A stretch of DNA of 64,000 nt from assembly GCA_030062745.1 (NCBI GenBank), contig CP099846.1:25379201-25443200 (forward strand), written 5' to 3'. The position numbers and the translations under genes are program-made. The stretch is from Capitulum mitella. Taxonomy: Eukaryota > Arthropoda > Thecostraca > Pollicipedomorpha > Pollicipedidae. The notes under the pieces are model-generated. The model was not told the DNA's origin. It saw only the letters and a list, made by a program, of their open reading frames with translations, and did not search any database. This document shows positions 9,932 through 21,299 of this stretch, piece after piece (position 1 is the stretch's first letter; every line of letters begins with the position of its first letter).

Positions 9932-11628
9932 GTTTACGTCTGCTAAACGGCAGTGCTTTTATTCCTCATCCTCACTGACGTTTTATTGGTCTTCTCCAAT
10001 GGTGCATTTTAATGCATTTATTGGCCTTCTGTTACAGTCGGGGATGGCAACTAATATTTACGGCCAATCGAGTCAGCGAACTTCACATATCTGTACATAC
10101 TGTTCCGAACGTATTCGTGCCAGCTAGGGACGAGGACGATCGTGTGTTTCAGCTTCGTGTGAAAACGCTTCGCACTCCATGACGTGTAGCATAATACATG
10201 TCGTTTCAGCGCGAATGTTCTTTCAGGAACTGGAATTGACAGCGGCCCACGCAACATCGTAATGCCAGTAACACACGGGTCGTTCCCACGGCATATCAGC
10301 TGTTCTCACCGCTCGACCAACGAACGACGGCATCTGGCCTTTTTCAGAGCGAGGGTCTAAGAAGACCTGAAGGCTCGCCAGAAGGTCCAGGAAGATCCCT
10401 AGCTGAAGACGTCACCCTCCGGGTTGAGGGACGAGGGCGTTCGCTCTTTGCCAAGAGGAGCTCGGGTGCATCTCCTTCGAGAGATGACGCTGAGAACGCA
10501 AGGCAAGTGGGCGGAAAGTTCGCTCTCCACGCCGGACCGAGAAGCAGAAGTATCCAAGTTGCTACAAGCGGAGTGCAGCACAGGGTTGCACAAGTCTGTG
10601 CCGCAGCCATTATTGAGACGACCACCTCGCAGCACCCGCAGCCGCGGTCGAGATTGGTAGTGATAGGACCTGCCTACGCAGACCAGTAACTGAAAGCAAT
10701 CTGCCGGGCTTATTGACATGAGCAGAATCACTGGCATGTGGGCGACTGAAAGCAATCAGTTCGTGCCTACCTGGGTTATTGACAACTGACAGCCGGACCG
10801 GACCTATAGGCGCTGCGCCGGCAAGATGCGCTTTTGCACTTAAGTGGTGTTTGCAGGATATGTTTACTCATTACAGCAGTACAGAGGTAGTGGGTGCTGC
10901 TAGGCACTGATACCGCCAACTGCCCAAATTTAATTCCAAAATTTGTCGTAGGGTATCTACCCACCATAAGTGTGCACGTTTTTTTCAAATATTGGGCAGC
11001 AACGCAACCTCGTCACTCACAAAAGGCTTAGCGACTCTACCTCGCCCCCTTCTTCCACCACAATAATTGTGATCCGTACACTGGTACTCCTCCGCTTAAC
11101 GTATTGTCTGCCAGGGTGAGGTCCACTTTCGCAGGAGCTCCGTGCCCGCGTCAGCACAATGCTGAACCTCACCATTCGGATCGTCACCGCAAGACCGCGG
11201 TCCCACCACACGTCAGAGGCGCGCGGACAGCTCGGAAAGACGTTTTTCAGCGACATGATAGTCTTCAACGACCGCATCCCGGTGCATAAGTGCACTCAGA
11301 GCCAAAGCTTCTCGGTATCTAAAATCATTCACACGTCTTCGCGCGAACGTTTCCATGCGGACCACTCGTGCGACCACTTATCGTAGGCCCCGCACACAAC
11401 GATGTGTGCTGGAGGCTCCTCGCAAAACCGTGCCCACGCACGTCTTCAAAACGCGGAACGCTCTTTCAAGTGAGACGCAGCACAATAGTAATCTGAGTGC
11501 CCGCCGAAAATGCGTGAAAACGGCGCTCGAGTGAGGGCTGTACGTGTCGTCTGTTTGTGCATTTATTCGTCTATTGCTCCGTTGGGCTCACTATGTGTTT
11601 TCATCTCGACGTACATTTGTTTTCTTCT
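9932..11628. other. Unassigned DNA
   Basis: No recognisable gene. A short patch at about 10345-10420 (TCTAAGAAGACCTGAAGG, then CGCCAGAAGGTCC) resembles the degenerate ~20-bp array family. Open frames near 11017-11386 overlap on both strands and show no known domain. Confidence 0.5.
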
Positions 11629-11632
11629 TTAA

Positions 11633-12849
11633 CCCGCGCACGACCGTCGGTCCGTCCCGAACATCGGCGACTGGGGGGGGGGCAGTTGACTGCCCCCCCT
11701 CTAACTCGCGAACGGTTGGTCGCACGATAAAAATAAGCATACCGTTGGAAGACCTGTGACGAGTAGAGCTCGAAACTGGTCTCATTTTTAGTTTTAGATA
11801 ATATTTAAGCCAATTTACGCCCTATATATGTTTTCTCATAGCCGACTGCATGACACCGAGAAATGGCCTGAATCTCAAGGGCTGTGACTAATAACGCATA
11901 GGTAAAGGCACCAGCGCACAAGTAAATGTCTGCGGATGCCGATACACGTCTAATTTCCCAGATATGTTCAATATATACGCCGAAACGTTGAGTTAAAGAC
12001 ACCGTAATTCTCCCGTCAGCCGTGAGTGTGCGCCGCGGCCGTATGCGGTATCAAATTCACGGGAACTAATTTTGGCGTTCCTTTATTTTCGCGAAAAAAG
12101 ACGATTTGTGTCAATTTTCTTGATCTTTGTGGTTCTTGTGATGGTTTCTCAGGCTTAAATTTTGGAAAAATTGGTTAATTGCCAATCTACAAAGCTGGCG
12201 GAGCTTTATTCGCGAGAGCCTGTTTATTTCCAAAATATGCTACTTTTTCAAACTTTTTGAGGTTCCTGGTATTAATTACGTCTGTGCAAGCTAGTTCTGC
12301 CATTTTCTATCCATTCTGAGTAATTCATCGTCGATTTTGACGGTGGTACATTTTGGCCCACTACAGTTATTCGTGACCTGACCTCAGGTCAATGGCTGGA
12401 AGTCACTGATACTTTTCCCAATGACGGTAACCAGATGTCTGCTTCACTCCACACCAAAAATGTTATGGAATATTCCGTCAATTTCCGAAAAAAACGGCGA
12501 TATGTCTTAAAAATGGACTTGACCTTAGGTCAATGACCCAAAAATTCCGAAAAATCTGAGATAGCAGATTTGTTGCATCTATCACGATCACTAATCCCTG
12601 AAAGTATTATTGAGATATCTTGTTTTGCGAAAAAGTTAGAGGGCGCTAAACGTTTTTTGACATAGGTCTGTTTGACCTGACCTAGGTCAGGCACCTGACG
12701 TGACCTGAGGTCAAAATTTTGACACGAGACGTAAAATTGATGGAGCAAAAGGTACACAAAGTTTCGTGACTCTGTGTTTGTTTGTTCTCTCGCAATCCCA
12801 GAAAAACCTCAGGGAGGGCAGTCAACTGCCCCCCCAGTCGGGGACGGGT
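11633..12849 (+). mobile_element. Family A TTAA element, complete copy
   Basis: A 1217-bp element flanked by TTAA at 11629-11632 and 12850-12853. It begins CCCGCGCACGACC and ends GGGGACGGG. Each end carries an inverted GACTGGGGG...CAGTTGACTG...CCCCCC hairpin. TTAA duplication with CCC..GGG termini is characteristic of piggyBac-like transposons; this is a nonautonomous member with no transposase. The interior contains clustered nuclear-receptor-type half-sites: TGACCTGACCTCAGGTCA (12374-12391), TGACCTTAGGTCA (12520-12532), TGACCTGACCTAGGTCA (12673-12689) and TGACCTGAGGTCA (12701-12713). Superfamily assignment rests on structure only. Confidence 0.85.
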
Positions 12850-12889
12850 TAAGTGGTACATCGCTTGAGTTTTTTTGTTGCTGCTAACC

Positions 12890-13035
12890 TGTGTAATCAA
12901 GGCCGTCGCCACGGATCTTCGATAGGGGGGGGAGGGCAGGGCGACCAACTCTGTTTTAAAAACTACATTTTTTCACAGTACAGACGCTTTAGTTGAAAAA
13001 GGACAGCCGTCCCCCTCCCCTCCAGAAAAATAAGA
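12890..13035. other. G-run/C-run segment, possible MITE remnant
   Basis: A G-rich stretch at 12926-12942 and a C-rich stretch at 13011-13024 bracket about 70 bp. The layout recalls the ends of other small elements here, but no termini or duplication are visible. Confidence 0.25.
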
Positions 13036-13899
13036 GTTTTTGACATTTTTGGCACTTTGTATAGCGAAAACGCAAAATTGTACCAAAAAGGGGATACGTG
13101 GAAAGGATGAGGAGAAAGGGGAACCTTATCCTGCTGGATACCTTACGTTATTCAGACAGTGCATTGAGGTATTTTTTTCTTACTAATGCCATCAAAATTT
13201 TCCCCATCAACTCTATGTCAGAAAATAGTTTTCTACTTAACTGTTTACTGCCAAATTGGTCTCAGAATACCGATCAATGAGACATGGAAATCAAAATATG
13301 ATTCTCCATATCCATCATGTCACTGTTATTTTCATTATGTGTCATTTACAATCAAATTGCACAATTCGGACTACTGACACTGATGCCACCATAGTGGTAC
13401 CATCCCTTCGGCATGCCAGTTGGCCTCATTATGGTCAATGGAAGTAGCTCCAGTAGTCATCCTTTGTTTACAGAGGAACTGGTGTCTACATGGAATAACT
13501 GGAATCAATGGAGTCCCATAAGCTAAAAGTTCTGCGTGGAATGGAACTGTTTCGCGAAATGTGTCAAAAGACGAAAAACAGGGTGCACTTCTTGCCTCTT
13601 GTCTCCTCTCTCACCCGCTCGATCCGTGTTCATCGAGGAATGGGGTAGTGGTAGGGGTAGGGCTAAAATCAAATTGTGCCTCTTAGAATCTCTTACAGCC
13701 AGAAGAAGTTCCGGCCGTAAAACCGTTGCTACGGACCACTTGCCGATTCGGTATGGGGGACATTGGACGACTAATGCGCTTGGTGAGATCCAGGGCTTTG
13801 AACGAAGCCCTGGATCTGACCTGGCTAGCCAGAGGGGCCCACAGAACAGGGATTCATCAACGACGTTTTTAACCTCGAGAGGGACTCTAAATGGGCTGC

Positions 13900-14569
13900 A
13901 CTGAATCTTTTTGAAAACCTGAGCGGTTCTTGATGTAGTCAGGAGGCTCTGAGACGGCAGATGGCCCCTGAGACCGCCAAGACGGTCGAAGGGCCCTTGC
14001 GAGGCAAAGACGGTAAGAGGACCTCTTAGTCGATATGGGGCCCTGGACGGCCTGAGGGCCCCCGACTGTGTTAAGCGTGCACCTGGCACAGAAAGGGTCA
14101 CCCTGAGGTTGCCAGTGAGGCCCTTCTAGCGCCAGCAAAGACCTCTGATACAGTTAGAGGACTGCCAGACTCAGAGGACTCAGACTGCCAGATATACTCC
14201 ATGTTACAGGGGAACACCATGGAGCCATGGAGATCACCGGAGACGTTCGGAGGGCTCATGCCGCTGCACAGGAGCCCTGAAATCGCCAGAAGGTCTTTCG
14301 TAACTGCCAGAGGACCCCTCAAATGTTAAAAATGTTCCCTAGAGACGACAAGAGGGGCACTTAAGACAACAGGGGGTCCACTAAGACGACTAGAGGGACC
14401 CCTGCAAGTCCTAAGCCTTGAGACATCCTGGCAGCTCCTGAAACGGCCAAAGGACCTAGAGCATTGTCAGAGCGCCTCTGTCACGGCAGAGAGAGACCTT
14501 TTTACTGCCTGATGGTCTTCTTAGACGTGAAAAACTGCCCGGGGACGAAAGAAAGGAAGCGGAGGTAGC
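13900..14569. repeat. Degenerate ~21-bp tandem array, left part
   Basis: Units of about 20-21 bp approximate GCCAGAGGGACCCCTAAGAC. Clear examples occur near 14288-14410, such as GCCAGAAGGTCTTTCGTAAC and ACAAGAGGGGCACTTAAGAC. The array is interrupted at 14570 by the family B element and resumes at 15784. Open frames on the minus strand here (for example 13523-14101) are products of the repeat. Confidence 0.7.
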
Positions 14570-14573
14570 TTAA

Positions 14574-15779
14574 CCCTATTCCCAGAGGGCTAGACGGTAT
14601 GGTCGATTCCCGGCAGGGGGGGCGGATTCGGCCCCCCCTGAGATCTCGAGAACTACTTGTTCGATTTCGTCGCAACAAACGGCAATCGATTCGCCATGAC
14701 GTGAACTACATTTTTATAAAAAGAAATTTTCAAAATTTCAAAATTGGTGGATGCAGGGGGGCAAAAATGTCAAAATAGGGGGTACTTTTGGACTTCTTAT
14801 AACTCCGTTGTTTATCGACCGATTTCAATGAAACTGGCATGAATCGAGAGATTATGGATAGGGCTTTTACCATTGGTCTACAAATCTGAAATTTTGAGAA
14901 AATTCATGGGCGTTCACAGGGTTTCAAAATAGGAGGATTAATTTTCTAACAACAGAATGAACAAAAAAGGTAAAAATACTTTTTTGGCTTCTGCTAGTCA
15001 TGCTATGCTAAAGAAGTAAAAATCGCATTACAATGTTTGTATAATGTTAGCATAGGCGGTGCCAGGGACATGAAAAAGGGGGAACTGTCATGGTCACACG
15101 TTCTTCAGATCAACTTGTGACCTTTGACCTTAAATGACCTCCAGCGACCTTGGGGTCACTTGGAATGATCTCGTGTGCATTTAATATTATTTGTAAACGT
15201 TTTCAATCATTCGAATTCAGTCTATCCCAAAAATTTCATTTTATGGCTATTGCGATATAGGGTACGCGCACTGACATTTTAGGTCATAGTTCCGTGACCC
15301 GACCTGATATCAAGCTGAAACTCGGTACACAAGTAGAGGGCACCTTTCTACGATATATATATTCCGGGTATGGCATTTGAGAAAACGGCGCCGAAATAAT
15401 TGCAATAAAACAAATTTTGACTTTTGACCTTGACCTGACCTTGTAAAGTGACCTCAGACAAACAAAATTTTTTGCGCACATTGCCCAACTATTTAGCTAT
15501 ACATCCATATAAAGTTTTAAGTTCTATCTTAAACCCTCTGTTTTTGGCAGACATTTTTCTTCTACCCTCAACAGGGGCAAAAATTGCCTGAGGTGCCTCT
15601 CAAAAACGTTGCCTGGCTCCGCCCCTGAGCAATGTAGAATTGTGAAATTTTGTTACAGCACGTGGAAAGAATAGCTAGGAAAAGTCACCAAGTTTCGTGA
15701 AGCTGCGTCAAAAAGCCTGGAATTGGCAAGCAAAAAATCCGAGGGGAGGCGGATTCCGCCCCCCCTGCCGGGAATAGGG
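14574..15779 (+). mobile_element. Family B TTAA element, complete copy
   Basis: A 1206-bp element flanked by TTAA at 14570-14573 and 15780-15783. It starts CCCTATTCCCAGAGGG and ends CTGCCGGGAATAGGG, giving a terminal inverted repeat of about 12 bp. Subterminal G-tract/C-tract hairpins (GGGGGGGCGGATTCGGCCCC on the left) occur at both ends. The interior has TGACCTTTGACCT at 15118-15130 and a TTTTGACCTTGACCTGACCT run near 15420-15440. There is no coding capacity. By TTAA duplication and CCCT ends it is piggyBac-like and nonautonomous. Confidence 0.85.
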
Positions 15780-15783
15780 TTAA

Positions 15784-16010
15784 GTGTCCCTGAAACTGTC
15801 AGGTGGGTCCATGACACTGCCCAAGGTGTCAATGAAGCTGCCAAAGGAGCGTCTAAGACGTCCCAAGGGATACGTGAACTGGAAAAGGAGCCTGAAACCA
15901 CTATAGGGTCCTGACACGACAGACGGCTCAAGACCTCCGAAAAACTAAACTAGCCAAAAAGCCATCAGAAACTACGAGGGGGCAGAGGGGCTCCTGGACC
16001 AGATAAAGAC
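15784..16010. repeat. Degenerate ~21-bp tandem array, right part
   Basis: Period is about 21 bp: GTCAGGTGGGTCCATGACACT, then GCCCAAGGTGTCAATGAAGCT, then GCCAAAGGAGCGTCTAAGACG in the first lines. It continues the array at 13900-14569 across the inserted family B element. Confidence 0.7.
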
Positions 16011-16269
16011 ACGACATCTCAAAAAGAGGGAGGGACGTAGCGCCTAAAATCCTGCCGTTGTCATATTTCGGCCTCTTTGTAGGGGAACAAAAATGAGGCA
16101 ACGTCCTTGAATTGTTTCGGTTACTTTACATGTTAAAAAAACGCAAAATTACATGAAATATTTCAACCTGGACCCGAGCAGATCTACGTTTTTTCATACC
16201 TGAAATGCGAAAAAATGGTAGGGGGCGATCGGAAGGCGGGCCTCACGTTGACCATTCACCCCCCTCCTT

Positions 16270-16297
16270 AGTAAAATCCTGGATCCGCTCCTGGACA
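16270..16297. other. Solo hAT-type terminus
   Basis: AAATCCTGGATCCGCTCCTG is the inverse of the common CAGGRGCGGATCCAGG hAT-type end. A partner end was not found with confidence, although a GGGACGTAGCGCC stretch near 16032 may be related. Confidence 0.35.
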
Positions 16298-16299
16298 AG

Positions 16300-17820
16300 A
16301 TTAGTGAAAGAATGTGAACTCCCTGACAGTTTTTGGCCACTGGCCTAGTGAAGCACCGAATCTGTTTGGATTACATCATTTGCGTTTTAATTTGCTTTTA
16401 ATGTATTGAAAAATAAGCGTGCGCAGTCGGAGACGTAAGATCATGCATCATTTGGGACGCATGAGCAAATGACGCACACTGCAACAAAATTCAGGATTAT
16501 AGCCATCTGGAAAACATTTGTAAAGGTTAATGTTGCTGGTCAGCAAGACGCGTATTTCTACGTCCTAGCAACATACAACTGGAAAAGCATGCGCTCAACA
16601 TGAATTCACATGGCCGTCTGACATCGAAACATGTAATATGACATGAAACGCGTTTGTACGAGAGGATTTTGAAAATGATTTTATTTAATTAGTCATCACA
16701 TCCCATGAAATGTACTTACGAACTGGAGCACATGCTCTGCGTTGCAGAAAAGAACGACTCGTCAGATAAAGTCAGTCAGCTAATTTGAATGCACTTGACG
16801 CGACGCCCACAGTGATTTTCCTTATGTCTGCGGGTTATTAGGCGCCGTGACCTTCCCCTACACCAATCTCAACCATCCTTTCAATTCCACGGTTCCATTT
16901 CTTTGATAGCCTTATTTTATATCAGTTAGCTACATCAGCTAGACACTTTGACAATCGTGGTACCAAATCTACAGCTGCCTGTGGATAAGTCCGTTGCAAG
17001 CAGCAGAATGATAAATGGTCATCAAAGTCACGTTGGCGCGCGTTTCGGCAATGCCGGCAACGAAAGGCGTTTGGGTCGGCCTCCTGCTTAGGGCTACGCG
17101 CTTCCCGAACGCAAGGAAATGTCGCTTCTGCGCCGATATGAACGACTTCACAGAGTTCAGTTCTGCGTGCTGATTATTGAAGTTTTTTCAAGGTTTTCGA
17201 TCGTGGTGGGGGGGGGGAAGCGTCGCGGACGCGGGGACCTCTGTTTGAGAAGAGCGGGGTTGCCTCCACGTCCCCTCCCTTGGCGACGTCCATGTGTGTA
17301 ATGTATGACGCAGTGGCAGGGGTGTCGACCTGTGTTCTTTTGAGAGGGCCCTGGTCCACCCAATGTTGATTCGTCCCCCCATGCTGGCTTAGCCCCCAGT
17401 GTTTTTTGCCAGTTTTAAATGGAAATGAGGCATGATGATGAAAATGCGTCATGAGGGAAAATGAGGAGTATCCGATTTTCCTCACCTTTCTCGATCGACT
17501 TTTTATAAGATTTGATTGCCTCATGATGCCAGCTTTTGTTCTCTGGTCTCTCTCTCTCTCTCTCTCTCTTTTTTCTGTTCCTGCCCCACCCATGTCATAA
17601 TGCTTAACGCCTATGTTTTTAATTAATTGTCTTAACTCCTTTATTTACCTAGACTTGGTTATAAACACGATTTTGCCCATCATAGGGATGGCGCACAAAC
17701 ATGCAAGACACTCCAACCGCCAAAGCTGGTCCGAGGACAGCATACTGGCGGCGATAAGGGATGCAACTGATGGAAGTCGGGGTACAAGAAATCATCGCAT
17801 AAGCACAATGTACAACAAAC
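16300..17820. other. Unassigned DNA with a (CT)n run
   Basis: No gene recognised. A (CT)n microsatellite lies at about 17545-17570, and a G-run at 17207-17217. Overlapping frames on both strands at 17119-17593 show no known domain. Confidence 0.5.
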
Positions 17821-17966
17821 CACAGGCGCAGCCAAGTGGGGGTCGCCCCCCTCTTTGGTCCGCATATCTGTGAAAACCACTGCACATCGTGTTCCCGGCA
17901 GGCGGTTTTCGTATGATTTCAGTTTACATTGAGTTCCCCCTTAAGAAGATCTTGGCAGCGCCCCTG
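17821..17966 (-). mobile_element. Family D MITE
   Basis: A 146-bp element starting CACAGGCGCAGCCAAG and ending CTTGGCAGCGCCCCTG, inverted relative to the copy at 33496. It includes the conserved core GGTTTTCGTATGATTTCAGT. No matching 8-bp flanks are visible. Confidence 0.7.
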
Positions 17967-18059
17967 CGGCTCAAACTACCATGGAGAGGTGAGTGCGATT
18001 GTTTGGCACCGATCCCGCCAGGGCGGCGAAGAAGTCTCGGTGCATTTAAGCGTGTTTTC

Positions 18060-18720
18060 AGCCCTGCCCAAGAAGATGAGTTGGTGGACTACATTTTTTT
18101 AGGCTCAAATAAGTCCTTGAATCGAGATGACCTGTAATGATCTCAAGTGACTTTGAGCCCATAGAGTGCGATATGTGGTTCACATCAGGGCTATTTGGGG
18201 TGAAAAAGGCAAATCATGCCATAAAACTAAAAAAGGTTGTCCCAAAGTGCTAACTGATGTTTACCATGTTCTCGCTTATGCTATGCTATAGCTCTCTATT
18301 CCAGAAATGCAAATTTTAAAGACGGAGAAACGCAGAAAATAGAATTTGTCGAAAATGACTAAAACTTTTCTTGACCTCAGGCTATTGATCTAACTTTTTC
18401 GAAAAAAATCCATGGTAAACGTTTTAAGACCATTGGCAAGATAAGGTCATGTACCAAAACCCAATTTGATACATTTCAGTCTGTTAATGTTACGGCCGTC
18501 TAAATTTTTCTGACATGGGTCCCTTTAACCTGACCTAGGTCAGTGATCTGACCGAACCCATAATTAATGTTTGTCCAAAATATGTGCAATGGATGTGAAA
18601 GAGTTACCAAAAATTTGGCGGCGCGTAGCGCCGCCGTTCTTTGTTCTGGAAAAAAACTGAGGAGGTGTGTCCAAACACATCACCAGCGTCGAGACACAGT
18701 TCTCGACCGCTGGGAAGAGG
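18060..18720 (+). repeat. Diverged relative of the A/B-type elements
   Basis: Segments such as CCTGACCTAGGTCAGTGATC (18529-18548) and a GGCGGCGCGTAGCGCCGCCG hairpin near 18617-18636 follow the same order as the right half of family A (AGGTCA cluster, then hairpin), but identity is low. TTAA-flanked ends were not found. Confidence 0.35.
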
Positions 18721-19844
18721 ATGAAAAATTGGCCTCTCTAGTGAGGGGCTAAGAAACGATCCAGGAAGACTCGTCAGCTTTTTCCACATGTCTTGGAAAT
18801 AATGATGCTATCCCGAGTCAGAAGACGCCCATTGCTCAGTCTGTGTTGCGTACAGTATTTTCGAAACAAATGGCCACCGGTCTCAAGCTACGGTGCTAAA
18901 CACAGTCATCATATTTGTCTGTGAAGAATATTTCATTAATGATGTAGAAACAAACATACCAAATACCCTCATTTCCGTACTTCTCTGTCCATTTTGGCAT
19001 GCAAGTCGATTGGACTCTCCGCACCGCCTGCCCACTGCCCAGTCTGCGACGACATCGCTTGAAAACTTGGGTATTTTTTTAAGTTTGCTGTCGATTCCGT
19101 CGCGAACGACACCGAGTGTCGCTTTCACATGCATTTCCATTCAACATATGTTCATAACATCACGTGGTAAGCTGACACGCATACCATAAACCCTTTCTAT
19201 CTGTAATTGTTATGTTAATCTCCGCCGGTAACGAATGAGAAAATGTTCAACGAAGATATTTGCAGCCAGCCAGTACGTCGTGAATTACACGTGTTTGTAT
19301 AATGCTAAACATGAAAATGCGGAACTTTGCTCGATGTAAAACGAATTAAAGCCTTTCGGAGAACACGTTACCTACTCACAGTTTTAATCGGAATCACTGG
19401 CCACACCCTTAAAATTTGACCTACAACATAAATTTCAAGATCAAATGAAAGCCAAAAGAAATTTTGGAAAATGCAAATGACTGAACATTGCAGCATTATT
19501 TCATCCGCATCACAATAACATCCAGTGTTTGAAAATGCGATCATTGATTACTGAAATAATATACATTATGTCACCAAAAGTTTGGCCAAAAACCATCAAA
19601 TTCAAAACTTAAAATTTCTCCCGCGCAAAAACCGCACGTCAGGCGGAGCTGAGAAGCGGAAATCTGACATTCCAGCCACAGACTACCTACCGGACCAAAT
19701 TTCATCGCACTTTGAGGCCATGCCGTGTTACCCCCTTGTCGATCTCACGAGGATGTCCTTGCTGTTTTGCATCTTGCGTTAGCACAATTTCCGTTTGGTC
19801 ATCAATATTATTAAATAAAGCAATATTATTTATATTGAATATTT

Positions 19845-19848
<4 letters not shown>
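18721..19848. other. Unassigned AT-rich DNA
   Basis: No recognisable gene or element; open frames are short and lack known motifs. Confidence 0.4.

Positions 19849-19918
<70 letters not shown>
19849..19918. repeat. (TA)n microsatellite
   Basis: About 34 uninterrupted TA units. They create spurious YIYIYI peptides in open frames on both strands. Confidence 0.95.
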
Positions 19919-19921
<3 letters not shown>

Positions 19922-20490
19922 CCAGGACGAATCACCAATGCCAGTTCACCACACTGTATCAGGTTTTGCTCAAAATTAGTGTGTGGGGTTGTTTTCGACC
20001 CTGATTTCGATTTTCGGGTGTATCAAGCCATAAGCTCAAGAGGTCACAAGACACAGGACATTGGAAATGTGGGGCCAAAGTCGACGACCAATTACGTGTG
20101 CTGTTATACCTCCATGATCAAAAAAGTTTTAAAAACAAACTATTCATCATTGCAAACAGAAAGAATCAAAGAATGTGCCTCCGTAAAAGCTGACCTTCCT
20201 CAGACCAACTTTGTGGAGTTCACCTCACGACTTTTTGAAGTGAAGGTGGAATACATTTTGCCAATTACGATTTCTTTTAATTGGCACGCAAAATAGGCTA
20301 CAATGTTGGTAAAATAATGACGAAATTTCATGGAACCCTTGGGAACTCCTTTGGGGCAACGGAGTCATGTGTCATTACCTAATAATGTCCGTATGCCTAC
20401 TATCTTTGATCTATTTCAAAATATAAGCAACATGGGTATCATTTGGAAGCATCTGTCTTATGGAATACATTCTTGACATTATTTTTGCAT
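19919..20490 (+). repeat. Dispersed repeat F, uninterrupted copy
   Basis: This segment aligns in reverse orientation with three pieces elsewhere: about 24790-25022, 26245-26481 and 27705-27790, in that inverted order. It contains unoccupied equivalents of the two sites where family A inserted in the other copy: TTAA at 20277-20280, and TCAA (TTGA on the other strand) at 20037-20040. The class of F is unknown and no protein is recognisable. Confidence 0.7.
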
Positions 20491-20619
20491 TCTGAAAGTT
20501 GTTGAAGAACTTACTCATGTGTCATACACCGATAGCATATCTACCTATACACCAGGAACAGATAATTACAATTAATGCCAAATGCCTATACGGAGCTGTC
20601 CATGAAATGTATCTGTAAG

Positions 20620-21018
20620 AACTAAGTCAGTGACACAGGATTTTGCGTAAAATTTGTCTTGAAGCCAGAGTCAGTAATGATCGACAAGGATAAAACACAC
20701 ATGCACTACAAAACGGCGCAAACTTTACTTCGGGCAGCGCACTACGTGTACCGAAAATTCAGCATCTTCAGACAGGCTGTATGCTTAGATCCGCACCTCA
20801 GGAGGTACGAACCGGTGGTATCCTTTTGTCCCTTTCACTTCCACAGCAGTCTTAAACGTTTCTGCGAGACTCTTTGCCTTCAGCGCGATGTCGTCCCACA
20901 ACACAAAAAACGCGACCTTTTGGCCCAAATTTTCCGCGCAGTAATCAAAATAATCCTGGGGTCAAGATCTGACCATCTAAGTGGCGCTGCAGGCTGGCTC
21001 GAGACACAGACCGTTTAA
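20620..21018 (+). pseudogene. Possible SWIM/MULE-type (ZSWIM3-like) transposase fragment
   Basis: The frame includes KPESVMIDKDKTHM, resembling the 'MIDKD..E' motif of MULE/ZSWIM transposase cores. Then comes CPFHFHSSLKRFCETL with a following QHKKRDLL segment, resembling the 'LC.FH.L..F.R' block that follows it in those proteins. The intervening part is poorly matched and the downstream DNA to about 21300 appears frame-shifted. This is a short, degenerate match from memory. If right, it is a dead transposon-derived gene. Confidence 0.35.
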
Positions 21019-21299
21019 CAGTTCCACCTATTCCGTCGCAAGCATTCTTGCCTTGAGCGTTGGCAAAAAATGTGTCACTCGCAAGTAATGCCAGAGTCCA
21101 AACGGTGACTACATATGTTAACAAATTTGGGCTTGTTCTTATACTGAACTCCAGATCGAACTGAGATATGCTGAACTTTGTGCAGGCCTGGATATTTTCT
21201 ACACGACACTAAAACAGATTGGAAAACAATTACAGCCGTCGTGTAATGCTTTACACCGTCTGACACCACACATTATATTTGATGACCAGTTCTGCTGTA

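Noticed and set aside
19712..20296. 194-codon frame with a YIYIYI core
   Set aside because: The tyrosine/isoleucine run is a translated (TA)n microsatellite and the rest overlaps noncoding repeat F.
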